Assembly: GCF_021730435.1 (NCBI RefSeq)
Contig: NZ_JABWGX010000012.1
Location: forward strand, 62,001 to 126,000
DNA length: 64,000 nt
Reading direction: 5' to 3'
Origin: Xanthobacter agilis
GTDB lineage: Bacteria; Pseudomonadota; Alphaproteobacteria; Rhizobiales; Xanthobacteraceae
This document shows, piece after piece, positions 8,257-16,126 of the stretch (within the stretch, counting starts at the first letter, position 1; every line of letters begins with the position of its first letter). A model generated the notes under the pieces. That model made no database searches. It saw nothing but the letters and a program-made list of their open reading frames with translations, and had not been told where the DNA came from. A program made the position numbers and the translations under genes.

Positions 8257-9867
8257 TCACACCCCAGCCGCGCCGCCGTCCGCACGCGGATCATGGGCCC
8301 CCTCGACCCCGCCACGGGGGTGCAGAACCACCGCCCCCGCATGGCCCATGGTGTCGGAATACGCCTCGGGCAGCACGCACAGGTCGTGGCCCGCCCCCGC
8401 CAAACGCTCCACCAGGCCTTCTTCAAACCGGGATTCGAGGCGCAGCCGCGTTTCCGTCGCCCCCCAGGTGCGCCCCAGCAGCCACCGCGGCCGGGCGATC
8501 GCCTCGCCGAGCGGAACCCCGAACAGCGCATGACGCGTGAACACCGCGGCCTGGGTCTGGGGCTGGCCCTCCCCGCCCATGGTGCCGTAGCCCATCACCC
8601 GCCCATCCCTCAGCACCGCCAAGGCCGGATTGAGGGTGTGGAACGGCCGCCGGCCCGGCGCGAGAGCATTGAGCGCCTTCGGATCGAGGGAGAAACTGCA
8701 TCCCCGGTTCTGCATCAGCACGCCCGTGGACGGCAGCACGCAACCGGACCCAAACTCGAAGAAAATGGACTGGATGTAGGACACCACCAGCCCCGAGGCA
8801 TCCGCCGCCCCCAGCCAGATGGTGTCCCCGGCCTGGGCCGGCTGCGGCCAGGGCAGCGCGCGGGTGGGATTGATCCGACCCGCGCGGGCATCAAGGTCCC
8901 CGGCCGACAGCAACCGCTCAAGGTCCGTCGTGACCCGCTCGGGATCACACACCACCTTGTCACGCACCAGGAACGCCTGCTTAGTGGCTTCCACCAGGCC
9001 ATGGATGTGGCTGAAACTCTCCGCCGCCTCGCATTTGAGACGGGCGAACAGGCCGAGAATCATCAGGGAGGCCAGGCCCTGAGTGGGGGGCGGCGCATTG
9101 AAGACCGCGCCCTGGGGCAGGCTCACCTTCAACGGCGCCCGCTCGCGCGCGGTGAAGGCGACGAGATCCGCCCGCCGCACCGGACTCCCGATGCGCTCCA
9201 GGTCCGCCGCCATCTCGCGCCCCACGTCGCCGCGATAGAAATCATCGAGCCCGGCGCGGGCGAGATGCTCCAGGGTATCCGCGAGACGCTCTTGGCGCAG
9301 TAACGCCCCTTCCAACGGCGGCCGTCCGCCCGGCAGGAAGACCTGCGCGAAGCCCGGCACATCCTTCAGCTCGCCGGCCTTCTCGGCGGTGAGACGCGCC
9401 TGAGAGCCCGTCACGGCGCTTCCCTGGCGGGCATAACGAATGGCCGCTTCCAGCAGGCGCGGCAGGTCCATCCGCCCCCCATGGGCGCGCGCCGCATCCA
9501 GGGCCAGATGCCAGCCGCCCACGGCCCCCGGCACCGTCAGCGCCGCCAGCGGACCGCGCGCGGGAATGGCCTCTTCCCACCCAAGATCGCGGTAATGGGC
9601 AATGGAGGCATCGCGGCCCGCGAAGCCGCACGCCTCCAGGTAGCGGACCCGTCCGGAGGGCTCGCGCACCAGCCAGAAGCCGTCGCCGCCCAGATGGTTC
9701 ATGTGCGGATACACCACCGCGACGGTCGCCGCCGCCGCCACGGCGGCCTCGATGGCATTGCCGCCTTCGGCCAAAACCTGCTGACCGGCCTCCACCGCCA
9801 AGGCGTGGGGCGCTGCGACGATGCCGCGGCGGGCATGGACACTTTCATGGGCGCTGGCGGGCAGCAT
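8257..9867 (-). CDS. Gamma-glutamyltransferase family protein
   Basis: A 536-aa Ntn-hydrolase-fold protein related to gamma-glutamyltranspeptidase. The N-terminal region shows GGNAIEAAVAAAATVAVVYPHMNHLGGDGFWLV, typical of the family when split as GGNAIEAAVAA and NHLGGDGFW. The likely autocleavage/catalytic Thr is in AGDTIWLGAADASG (about residue 350), and GTMGGEGQPQTQA follows. The start at the ATG at 9867 gives MLPASAHESVHARRG with no signal peptide, resembling cytosolic YwrD-type or acylase-like members more than secreted Ggt. The substrate is therefore uncertain: gamma-glutamyl compounds or an amide drug-like substrate. Confidence 0.82.
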   Translation of the reverse strand: MLPASAHESVHARRGIVAAPHALAVEAGQQVLAEGGNAIEAAVAAAATVAVVYPHMNHLGGDGFWLVREPSGRVRYLEACGFAGRDASIAHYRDLGWEEAIPARGPLAALTVPGAVGGWHLALDAARAHGGRMDLPRLLEAAIRYARQGSAVTGSQARLTAEKAGELKDVPGFAQVFLPGGRPPLEGALLRQERLADTLEHLARAGLDDFYRGDVGREMAADLERIGSPVRRADLVAFTARERAPLKVSLPQGAVFNAPPPTQGLASLMILGLFARLKCEAAESFSHIHGLVEATKQAFLVRDKVVCDPERVTTDLERLLSAGDLDARAGRINPTRALPWPQPAQAGDTIWLGAADASGLVVSYIQSIFFEFGSGCVLPSTGVLMQNRGCSFSLDPKALNALAPGRRPFHTLNPALAVLRDGRVMGYGTMGGEGQPQTQAAVFTRHALFGVPLGEAIARPRWLLGRTWGATETRLRLESRFEEGLVERLAGAGHDLCVLPEAYSDTMGHAGAVVLHPRGGVEGAHDPRADGGAAGV

Positions 9868-9955
9868 GGCGACAACTCCGGACAGGGGCAGACACGCGCA
9901 AAGGCGACGGCACTCTTGACCCTGCCCGGCGGGCGGGCCAAGGTCCGTCCCCAAA

Positions 9956-9983
9956 TAGAGCGTTTTCAGGCGAAGGGAACACG
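9956..9983. repeat. TAGAGCGTTTTC-type repeat, partial copy
   Basis: TAGAGCGTTTTCAGGCGAAG, then GGAACACG, in the short divergent space upstream of the gamma-glutamyltransferase gene. It looks like a one-armed copy of the repeat at 2690. Confidence 0.5.
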
Positions 9984-10047
9984 TCTTCGCTATTTGGACG
10001 CGGAACGCGATGCCCCAGATGCTTCGGGGGTGATGAGGAGAGGACGG

Positions 10048-10293
10048 ATGACACGGCCAGCGGTTCCCGGCACGGTGAACTGGAGCAACGTGCTGACGGT
10101 GGCGAGCGCCGCCGTCCTCATCGCCACCCAGGCCATCGCCACCGCGGTGGCCGCCGGCTGGGCGCTCGCCGGCCTGCTCAATCTGGGCGACATGGGCGAA
10201 TACGGTCTGATGGCCCTGTTCAGCCTTGTCGGCATCTACGCCTCCTTCGCCTATCTCCGCATGGCCTCGCGGGCGGAGCCGCTCCGGCACTGA
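10048..10293 (+). CDS. Small two-helix membrane protein
   Basis: A predicted 81-aa protein starting MTRPAVPGTVNW, with GAGGAGAGG just upstream as ribosome-binding site. Two hydrophobic helices are visible: about residues 14-38 (VLTVASAAVLIATQAI and following) and about 50-70 (GLMALFSLVGIYASFAYL). The C-terminus is short and basic. It is an inner-membrane protein of unknown function. It is divergent from the gamma-glutamyltransferase gene and convergent with the nitroreductase gene. Its length and good Shine-Dalgarno make it likely to be real, but I do not recognise a family. Confidence 0.65.
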   Translation: MTRPAVPGTVNWSNVLTVASAAVLIATQAIATAVAAGWALAGLLNLGDMGEYGLMALFSLVGIYASFAYLRMASRAEPLRH

Positions 10294-10341
10294 GTCTCAG
10301 CGCCGGCTCGACCATGGCGGCCAGCAGCGGCCGCCATCGCA

Positions 10342-10989
10342 TCAAGGGGCGAATCGCGTGACGATCTGGTCAAGCGCGGGCCGCGGACGATCCGTAACGC
10401 GCTCCGCCGGCCGACCGATGTGGAAAAAGCCGGCCACGGCCTCCCCTTCGCCTACGCCGATCAAGGCGGCAGCCTCCGAATCCCGGCCGGGCCATTTCAA
10501 CAGCCACAGCGCGGAAAAGCCCAGCGCCTCGGCCGCCAGCATCAGATTCATGCCCACTGCCCCCGCCGATAGAGTCTGGTTGAACACCGGGATCTTCGCC
10601 GCCGGGTCGGGCCGACTCACCAGAACCACGGTCACCGGCGCGCGCAGCAGGTAATCGCGCCACATGTGCGCCTTTTCCCCCGGCAGATCCGGCATCCGGC
10701 GGGCATAAAGCGCATCGAGCCGATCGCCCGCCACGCCGCGCGCCGGCCCCTCCAGCACGATGAAACGCCACGGCACGAGCCTGCCGTGATCGGGCACCCG
10801 CGCGGCGATAGCCAGCAGGCGGTCGAGCGTCGCGGCGTCCGGACCGGGCTCCACCAGCGCGCGCAGCGGCAGCGAACGCCGGTGCTCCAGCAATCCCAGC
10901 GCTTCCGGCTGCAGGCGGGTGGGCAAGGGCGTGCCGTCATGGCGCGCCTTCCCGGCACCGTGAACATGGGGTTGTTGCCCCTCGATCAT
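10342..10989 (-). CDS. Nitroreductase family protein (YdjA-like)
   Basis: A 215-aa FMN-dependent nitroreductase-fold protein. It shows the N-terminal EHRRSLPLRALVEPGPD (the RRS phosphate/FMN contact), ARVPDHGRLVPWRFIVLEG, then QTLSAGAVGMNLMLAAEALG and GFSALWLLKW. These match the small single-domain YdjA/RutE-like group, which reduces nitro or quinone-type compounds with NAD(P)H as a homodimer. The ATG at 10989 has GAGG 8 bases upstream. The physiological substrate cannot be inferred. Confidence 0.85.
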   Translation of the reverse strand: MIEGQQPHVHGAGKARHDGTPLPTRLQPEALGLLEHRRSLPLRALVEPGPDAATLDRLLAIAARVPDHGRLVPWRFIVLEGPARGVAGDRLDALYARRMPDLPGEKAHMWRDYLLRAPVTVVLVSRPDPAAKIPVFNQTLSAGAVGMNLMLAAEALGFSALWLLKWPGRDSEAAALIGVGEGEAVAGFFHIGRPAERVTDRPRPALDQIVTRFAP

Positions 10990-11697
10990 AACGAAGCCTC
11001 ATCCATTCTGGGCGCGCCGCGCGGCCAAGACATCTCGCCGGAAGCCGCTGCCGATCGCTATCAACTTTTCGTGAAGACGACGAACTGACGGCCCCGCGCC
11101 GGCCCCGCCGCCTGGATTTAGGCGCTCGCCACGCCGGTCACCGCTGCGCCCCGCGCCCTCCTTCGCCCCCCATTCGGATCCTCGCCGCGCCTGCTTCCAC
11201 CACAGGTGGAGCGCACAGAACCGCGCGCGCGCCCGGACGCCGATCCGGCTCCGGCAAACTAAACGCTTATCGTTGCAGCGCTTCTCCTTTCGGATGCGGC
11301 GTCACGGCCGAACCCTCCATGGTCCCGCCGTCGGGGGACCATGGAGGGCACAAACGTCCGTTGCCGGCGCAAAAACCATGGGTCGTGGAAGAGCCACAGC
11401 GCAGTTGCAATCAGCCGTGCAGGACTTCAACATTCATGTACCAAATGGAACCAAATGTGTGTTAGTCTCCCGACTGGCCGGCAGGAACGTCCACAACAGA
11501 GTTGTTTGGGTGCGAATTTCCGGCCTTGTCCATTAGGCTACGAGGCAAGAAGCGGGTGGCTGGGTTGAGCGTCGTGCGAAGGCGGAGGTCAAATCGCCCA
11601 AGACGTGCAAGTTAATCTGCACAATAGACGCGTTTTAATTCAGCAGTGGTGGATGGCCCTAAGCCCAAATTGGCGACTGACCTCAACGGAAATACAC
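10990..11697. other. Long gene-free interval and probable cold-shock mRNA leader
   Basis: No convincing coding sequence in 708 bases. The interval holds a 14-bp-stem hairpin (listed separately), a short direct repeat ACCAAATG-GA-ACCAAATG near 11440, and a comparatively AT-rich stretch (11400-11697) leading to the cold-shock-domain gene. Cold-shock genes often have long structured leaders, so the right half is probably transcribed. I could not place a confident promoter. Confidence 0.45.
11313..11348. repeat. Perfect 14-bp inverted repeat
   Basis: CCCTCCATGGTCCC, an 8-base spacer, then GGGACCATGGAGGG. It is a perfect stem about 350 bases upstream of the double cold-shock-domain gene. It has no T-tract and no obvious gene ending just before it, so it may be a leader structure or operator rather than a terminator. 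Confidence 0.65.
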
Positions 11698-12369
11698 ATG
11701 AGCCGTAACCGAGACTTCCGAGAGCCGCGCCGCCGTGGCTTTGACGACGACTTTGCGCCGCCGCGTGATCGCGGCTTCGGAGGGGACCGTCCGTTTTCAT
11801 CGCCGAGCAGCTTCAGCGCCCCCGCTCCGTCCGGCCCGCCCATCGACGCCACCGTGAAGTGGTTCAACCCGGAAAAGGGGTTTGGCTTCGTGGAGCTGTC
11901 CGACGGATCGGGCGACGTGTTCCTGCATGCCCGTGCCCTTGAGGCGGCGGGCCAGGAAAGCGTGCCTCCCGGCTCCAAGCTGTCCGTCCGCGTGGGCCAG
12001 GGCCAGAAGGGCCGCCAGGTGACCGAGGTGCTCGAAGTCGACACCTCGACCGCTGAAGCGGCGCCGCCCCGGCGCAGCTTCGGTGCCGGCCCCGGTGCCG
12101 GCCCGAGCGCGGGTCCGCGCATGGGTGGCGGTGGCCCCCGTGCCGCCACCGGCCCCACCGAGGAGCGCGTGGGCACCGTGAAGTGGTATAACCCCGACAA
12201 GGGGTTTGGCTTCATCGCGGTGGAAGGCGGCGGCAAGGACGTGTTCGTCCATGTCACGGTCATCTCCCGCTCCGGCCTCACCGATCTGGCCGAAGGCCAG
12301 CGGGTGGTGGTGCAGGTGGGCCAGGGTCCGAAGGGCCCGGAAGCCCGCGGCATCGAACTGGCCGACTGA
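11698..12369 (+). CDS. Double cold-shock-domain RNA/DNA-binding protein
   Basis: A 223-aa protein with two cold-shock (OB-fold) domains: about residues 50-115 (ATVKWFNPEKGFGFVE, DVFLHA) and about 157-222 (GTVKWYNPDKGFGFIA, DVFVHV). Both carry RNP1 and RNP2 motifs. The N-terminal 45 residues are Arg/Asp/Phe-rich and probably disordered, and a Gly/Pro/Ala linker joins the domains. Such tandem CspA-like proteins are common in alphaproteobacteria and act as nucleic-acid chaperones. The ATG at 11698 follows a weak site (CGGAAA). A hairpin terminates the gene. Confidence 0.92.
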   Translation: MSRNRDFREPRRRGFDDDFAPPRDRGFGGDRPFSSPSSFSAPAPSGPPIDATVKWFNPEKGFGFVELSDGSGDVFLHARALEAAGQESVPPGSKLSVRVGQGQKGRQVTEVLEVDTSTAEAAPPRRSFGAGPGAGPSAGPRMGGGGPRAATGPTEERVGTVKWYNPDKGFGFIAVEGGGKDVFVHVTVISRSGLTDLAEGQRVVVQVGQGPKGPEARGIELAD

Positions 12370-12806
12370 TCTGAAACACAGCTTTGCGCGCGCCATCGGT
12401 AGCGATGGTGCGCGCAGGCGTGTTAAAGGACGTTGGTTGCTTGCTCCATCCGTTTTATGCCGGATCGCATCTCGTCGTGGACGAAATGTGCAGCGTATGA
12501 CGAGCGGCGCAACGCATTGCAACCCCAGCCTTTCCCGACGGCACGGCTGAGGAGCGGGTCGACATCGGTACGACCGACGACTGTGTCGCCAGGGCCTCTT
12601 TTGGGCTCCAGGGCCATTCTTTGCGTCAGGGCCGCAAGAATGAGCACGGCGGCGGAGCCACAGCGTGTCAGCACAGTCATATATGAACACCAGCAGGCGC
12701 GGATCCGACAGGCTTTCAGGGCGGCCTCGATATCGCGGCTAAGCCCAACCGGTGGCAGGCATAAAATCTCGCCCTGTCGCACAGCTCTTTGGAGTACCAG
12801 AAGAAA
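12370..12806. other. Gene-free interval downstream of the cold-shock gene
   Basis: The left end holds the terminator hairpin at 12385-12416. On the minus strand, 12680 to 12423 encodes a possible 85-aa protein with a signal-like start (MTVLTRCGSAAVLILAALT), but it has no ribosome-binding site and looks unconserved, so I do not call it. Nothing else is evident. Confidence 0.45.
12385..12416. terminator. Hairpin after the cold-shock gene
   Basis: Stem TGCGCGCGCCATCG / CGATGGTGCGCGCA (14 bp with one G-T pair) and a GTAG loop, 15 bases after the stop codon. No T-tract. Confidence 0.65.
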
Positions 12807-12998
12807 ATGGCGCAACCGACAGAGGCCGATCTTGCGAGCCTCCTCGAACGTCTCAAGGCCGCCCAGCGCGAGCTTCTACTGACCGCCGCCAAGGGCCAGA
12901 CTCTGCCCTCGGACGGGATGCTGCGAAAGATCTCCGAGCTCGAAGGCGCGATCGCGGCCGCGGAAGCCCTCATCCAGGAAGAACACGAGCACCATTGA
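12807..12998 (+). CDS. Small helical hypothetical protein
   Basis: A predicted 63-aa acidic protein starting MAQPTEADLASLLERLKAAQ, with GGAG 12 bases upstream of the ATG. The sequence is almost entirely heptad-like and helical (LASLLERLKAAQRELLL, LRKISELEGAIAAAEALI), ending EEHEHH. It probably forms a helical hairpin or coiled coil. No domain is recognised. Codon use looks like that of its neighbours, which supports a real gene, but its function is unknown. Confidence 0.55.
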   Translation: MAQPTEADLASLLERLKAAQRELLLTAAKGQTLPSDGMLRKISELEGAIAAAEALIQEEHEHH

Positions 12999-13432
12999 GC
13001 CCCTTCACGCGGCAGGAGCTCCCACTGCAAGAATGTGGAGCCCCTGCCTCGCGAAGCGGCTGCGCGACACGGAACGTGGCGGCGTCCTTTGGCTTCAAGC
13101 GCGCGTGCCCGTTGAGGTCGCCTTTCTCCCAACCACCTTGCCGGGTAAGTGGGCCACCCGCGACCCTGCGGGATACCTTTGGCCAGCGCAACGGCACCCG
13201 GCGCGGACAGCGACATGACGCGCGGCAACGGCGTAAGGCCGACCTCCGCCACCGGATGTGCTTCACGCGCAGCCGGTTCGCGCGCCCTCCACCACGGGCG
13301 CTTGAGCCTCCTAAGCATCCCATGACGCCCGCCCAACGAGGCCCTTCGGCGTATTCCGTTCGCGCGGCCTCACGCCATCCGCTCGGCGCTTTTGCATTTC
13401 CGTCATGCGAACCGGAAGCCACCGCGCTTGAA

Positions 13433-13560
13433 CTATCCAGGGGCGGCGTGAACGGATTTGACGCGAATGACGTTGCAGGCGAGCGCTGCGATTGCGGCGA
13501 AGCTACGTCGGATCTTCTCGCATCGTAGCGCAACGCGCTCGAGCTTTCCGAAGCACGGCC
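13433..13560 (-). pseudogene. IS5-family transposase C-terminal remnant
   Basis: Read on the minus strand, this encodes CFGKLERVALRCEKIRRS followed by a hydrophobic segment and ending VIRVKSVHAAPG and stop. This closely resembles the C-terminus of IS5-type DDE transposases, where RVALRCEK and a final KSVHTA-like end are typical. The rest of the transposase is absent: upstream of the poly-C run the frame no longer resembles the family. I saw no terminal inverted repeats, so this is a fragment and not an active element. Confidence 0.6.
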
Positions 13561-14150
13561 CCCCCCCCCGGTGGAGCACCCTTGGACCGTACGGCGCCTT
13601 CACCACCGCCCCGAAGATCTCGACCCACGGGAAGTTGTGGCACGGCGCCTCCACTATGAGGTGCTCGGCCCCGGATGGCGCAGCACCCATCTGCCTGAAA
13701 TCGTAAATGAGCCCGTGGACCATTACCTCGCGCGCCATCAGGAGGATGCCGGGAGGCGCATGAGCGCCGTTCATCTCATCATGAAGGACGTACAGGCGGG
13801 GACGTCATCTGGGCTCGGAGACGCCAACGCGGACCGCTGGATCGAGTTGCAGGACATGTTTCAGGACATGTTCCATTTGGTACCGGCTCATATCATCGGC
13901 GGTGACACCGAGGCTCCAATGGCGGACATGGAGGTGCCGGGCGCCGTGAAGGCGAGCTTTGGCGCCGCGCGGCGCGCGAGCCGCAAGATTGCGCCCCCTC
14001 CGTCGAGACCTATACTGAAAGGGTGTTCAAGACTAAGCGTGGAGTGCCTGCGGAACGACCTGCCCCACCATGTATCATATCGGCCTTGATCTCTCACGAA
14101 CGTAAGGATCTGGCCACGCTCGACCTGCAGGGCACGGATGGCGCGGAGTT

Positions 14151-14450
14151 CTGAGCAGCCATGCCCACAGCACCCCGCGATATGAATGCACGCTGGTCAA
14201 TGCCGACGGGCGCACCGCCGACGTCCAGGTCAAGCCGCGTGGTTGGCGCATCCTGCCGGCCGCCGACTATGCCGACGACGATCAGGTGGACACGGTGTTT
14301 CTCTTCGCGGCGCGCGGGAACTATGGCGACCCATGTCCCGACAATGTAACGATCATCACGAAGGCCGCTCTCGTCGCCTTCGACCGGGAGAATCGTTCGC
14401 TTCTGCCGAAGCCCATCGCCCAGTGGCTCGAACTGCCGGGGGAGAGCTAG
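14151..14450 (+). pseudogene. Coding-like frame without a conventional start
   Basis: From 14181 to the TAG at 14448 the plus strand encodes a plausible 89-aa sequence: YECTLVNADGRTADVQVK, then PRGWRILPAADYADDDQVD, TVFLFAARGNYGDPCPDN, VTIITKAALVAFDRENRS and LLPKPIAQWLELPGES. The frame is open back to a stop near 14104, but holds no ATG, GTG or TTG before TAT at 14181 (a CTG is at 14151). Composition and residue mix look genuinely coding. The likely explanations are a truncated gene, a frameshift, or a non-standard start. I do not recognise the family. Confidence 0.4.
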
Positions 14451-14587
14451 GCGGGAACCCGGAAGACGCGCGGGGCCTCCCCCTTCCCCCCCCCGGCCTG
14501 AGGCGGGTGCGCGAGGGAGATGGCGAATCGCCCTTTCCGCGGACCTCAGGACTCTTTACCTTCACGGCAGAGATGGGGGATGGAGCG

Positions 14588-15037
14588 ATGATGGATTTCG
14601 GGACGGCGGTCAAAACCTGCCTGTCGAAATATGCGGTGTTTCAGGGCCGAGCCTCGCGCAGCGAGTTCTGGTGGTTCGAGCTGTTCCTGCTGCTGGTGCC
14701 CCTGGTCATCGCCATCCTGAGCGCCCTGTTCATGGGGCAGATGATGACCGAGGTCATGACCGAGAATGACGGGCCCATGGGACAGGGCTGGGGCATGATG
14801 TGGGGGGTGCACAGCGTCGGCATTCTGCCGCACCTCGTGTCGCTCGCCTTGTTCCTGCCCACGCTCGCGGTGACCGTGCGGCGGCTGCACGATGTGGGGC
14901 ACAGCGGCTGGTGGGTGCTCATCTTGTTCCTGCCGGTCATCGGCTTCCTGGTGCTGCTGTTCTGGTTCGTGCAGCCCTCCGACCCCCGCGACAACGCCTA
15001 TGGCCCCTCGCCCTACCCCTATCCGCCAGCGGCCTGA
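14588..15037 (+). CDS. DUF805 inner-membrane protein
   Basis: About 149 residues with the DUF805 (YhaH) pattern: the N-terminal FGTAVKTCLSKYAVFQGRASRSEFWWF, seen as KYAVFQGRASRSEFWWF, then helices around LFLLLVPLVIAILSALF and LALFLPTLAVTVRRLHDVG, and SGWWVLILFLPVIGFLVLL. The RASRSEFW and RRLHDVGHSGWW motifs are the family hallmark. It is an integral membrane protein of unknown function with four predicted helices. Two adjacent ATGs (14588, 14591) follow GGAG; the later one has the better spacing. A strong terminator follows. Confidence 0.88.
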   Translation: MMDFGTAVKTCLSKYAVFQGRASRSEFWWFELFLLLVPLVIAILSALFMGQMMTEVMTENDGPMGQGWGMMWGVHSVGILPHLVSLALFLPTLAVTVRRLHDVGHSGWWVLILFLPVIGFLVLLFWFVQPSDPRDNAYGPSPYPYPPAA

Positions 15038-15061
15038 GGCGATGGGTGTGTGTACGCAAAG

Positions 15062-15098
15062 GGGCCGGATGACAGGGTGTCATCCGGCCCTTTGTCTT
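15062..15098 (+). terminator. Rho-independent terminator of the DUF805 gene
   Basis: Stem GGGCCGGATGACA / TGTCATCCGGCCC (13 bp) with a GGG loop, followed by TTTGTCTT. It also lies just beyond the 3' end of mmsB on the other strand. Confidence 0.85.
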
Positions 15099-15158
15099 GT
15101 GCGTGGTCCGATACCCCCGGCCTCGGTCAAGCGCGGAGTGGGCTGGAGATTTTTGGTC

Positions 15159-16055
15159 TCAGGTGTCGTCGCGATCGCGGATCCATTCCACGATGCCGGA
15201 AAAATCCTTGCCGTCGTTCCCGGCTTCCGCGAAGGCGGTGTAGAGCGCGGTCGCGGCCGCACCCAGCGCGGTGGCGGCGCCGGCCGTGTCGGCGGCGTCC
15301 TGCGACAGGCGCAGATCCTTCAGCATCAAGGCGGCGGCGAAGCCGGGCTGGTAGCCGCGATTGGCGGGGCTGGTGGGCACCGGCCCCGGCACCGGGCAAT
15401 AGGTGGTGAGCGACCAGCATTGGCCGGAGGAGGTGGACGCCACCTCGTACAGCGCTTCATGGGAGAGGCCGAGCTTCTCGCCCAGCACGAAGGCTTCCGA
15501 CACCGCGATCATGGAGATGCCGAGGATCATATTGTTGCAGATCTTCGCCGCCTGCCCCGCGCCCGCGCCGCCGCAATGGACGATCTTGCGGCCCATGGCC
15601 TCCAGATAGGGCCGCGCCGCGGCAAAGGCGCCGTCGGTTCCGCCCACCATGAAGGTGAGGGTGGCCGCCTCCGCCCCACCGACGCCGCCCGACACGGGGG
15701 CATCGACGCTGGCATGGCCGGCGGCTTTCGCGGCCTCATGGAAGGCGCGGGCGGAGGCGACGTCGATGGTCGACGAATCGATGAACAGCGTGCCGGGCCT
15801 CGCCGCCGCGAACAGGCCCTCGGCGCCGGTGGCGGCACCGACCACATGCTTGCCGGAGGGCAGCATGGTGACCACCACCTCGGCCGCGGCGACGGCCGCC
15901 GTAGCGCTTTCGGCGACGTTCACGCCGCGCGCTTGCGCCGCCGCGACGGCGGCCGGCGACAGGTCGAAGCCGGTGATGGTGTGCCCGGCCTTGACGAGGT
16001 TCGCGGCCATGGGCCCGCCCATGTTGCCGAGGCCGATGAATGCAATGCTGGCCAT
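15159..16055 (-). CDS. mmsB: 3-hydroxyisobutyrate dehydrogenase
   Basis: A 298-aa NAD-dependent beta-hydroxyacid dehydrogenase that oxidises 3-hydroxyisobutyrate to methylmalonate semialdehyde in valine degradation. It starts MASIAFIGLGNMGGPMAAN (Rossmann GLGNMGGPM), then DAPVSGGVGGAEAATLTFM (substrate motif) and AAKICNNMILG (catalytic Lys). The ATG at 16055 has a GGGGAGGA site. It lies 71 bases downstream of the acyl-CoA dehydrogenase gene. With mmsA nearby this forms a valine-catabolic group. Confidence 0.93.
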   Translation of the reverse strand: MASIAFIGLGNMGGPMAANLVKAGHTITGFDLSPAAVAAAQARGVNVAESATAAVAAAEVVVTMLPSGKHVVGAATGAEGLFAAARPGTLFIDSSTIDVASARAFHEAAKAAGHASVDAPVSGGVGGAEAATLTFMVGGTDGAFAAARPYLEAMGRKIVHCGGAGAGQAAKICNNMILGISMIAVSEAFVLGEKLGLSHEALYEVASTSSGQCWSLTTYCPVPGPVPTSPANRGYQPGFAAALMLKDLRLSQDAADTAGAATALGAAATALYTAFAEAGNDGKDFSGIVEWIRDRDDT

Positions 16056-16126
16056 GTGGTTCCTCCCCGTGTGGTTTTGTCTTCGCCTGCGCTCGGCGCG
16101 CCGGTTGTGGCGCCGGCGCCCGCCGT

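Larger units (their letters stand above)
12999..14590. other. Decayed, gene-poor region
   Basis: About 1.6 kb with no intact gene. It contains an IS5-type transposase C-terminal remnant (13433-13560, minus), a run of about a dozen C's near 13558-13571, a short tandem duplication of CAGGACATGTTT near 13850, and a coding-like frame without a proper start (14151-14450). Open frames elsewhere in it lack family features and ribosome-binding sites. It looks like old mobile-element insertion followed by decay. Confidence 0.55.

Noticed and set aside
10938-11088. Short plus-strand frame ending DISPEAAADRYQLFVKTTN
   Set aside because: It overlaps the start of the nitroreductase gene antisense and has no ribosome-binding site. 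The coding look of its last 30 residues was not enough.
12423-12680. Minus-strand frame with a signal-peptide-like start (MTVLTRCGSAAVLILAALT), about 85 aa
   Set aside because: No ribosome-binding site, and the rest of the sequence shows no family features. It lies in a gene-poor interval where chance frames are common.
13558-13571. Run of about a dozen C's as a phase-variation tract
   Set aside because: It is not inside any recognisable intact gene, so switching would have no clear target; it is more likely associated with the decay of the transposase remnant.
13571-14089. 172-aa plus-strand frame in the decayed region
   Set aside because: It has no family features or ribosome-binding site, begins right at a poly-C run and overlaps other frames of similar quality. 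It is more likely a chance frame in degraded DNA.
14067-14105. MYHIGLDLSRT, reminiscent of the start of an IS110-type transposase
   Set aside because: Only 11 residues before a stop; far too short to claim a mobile-element remnant.
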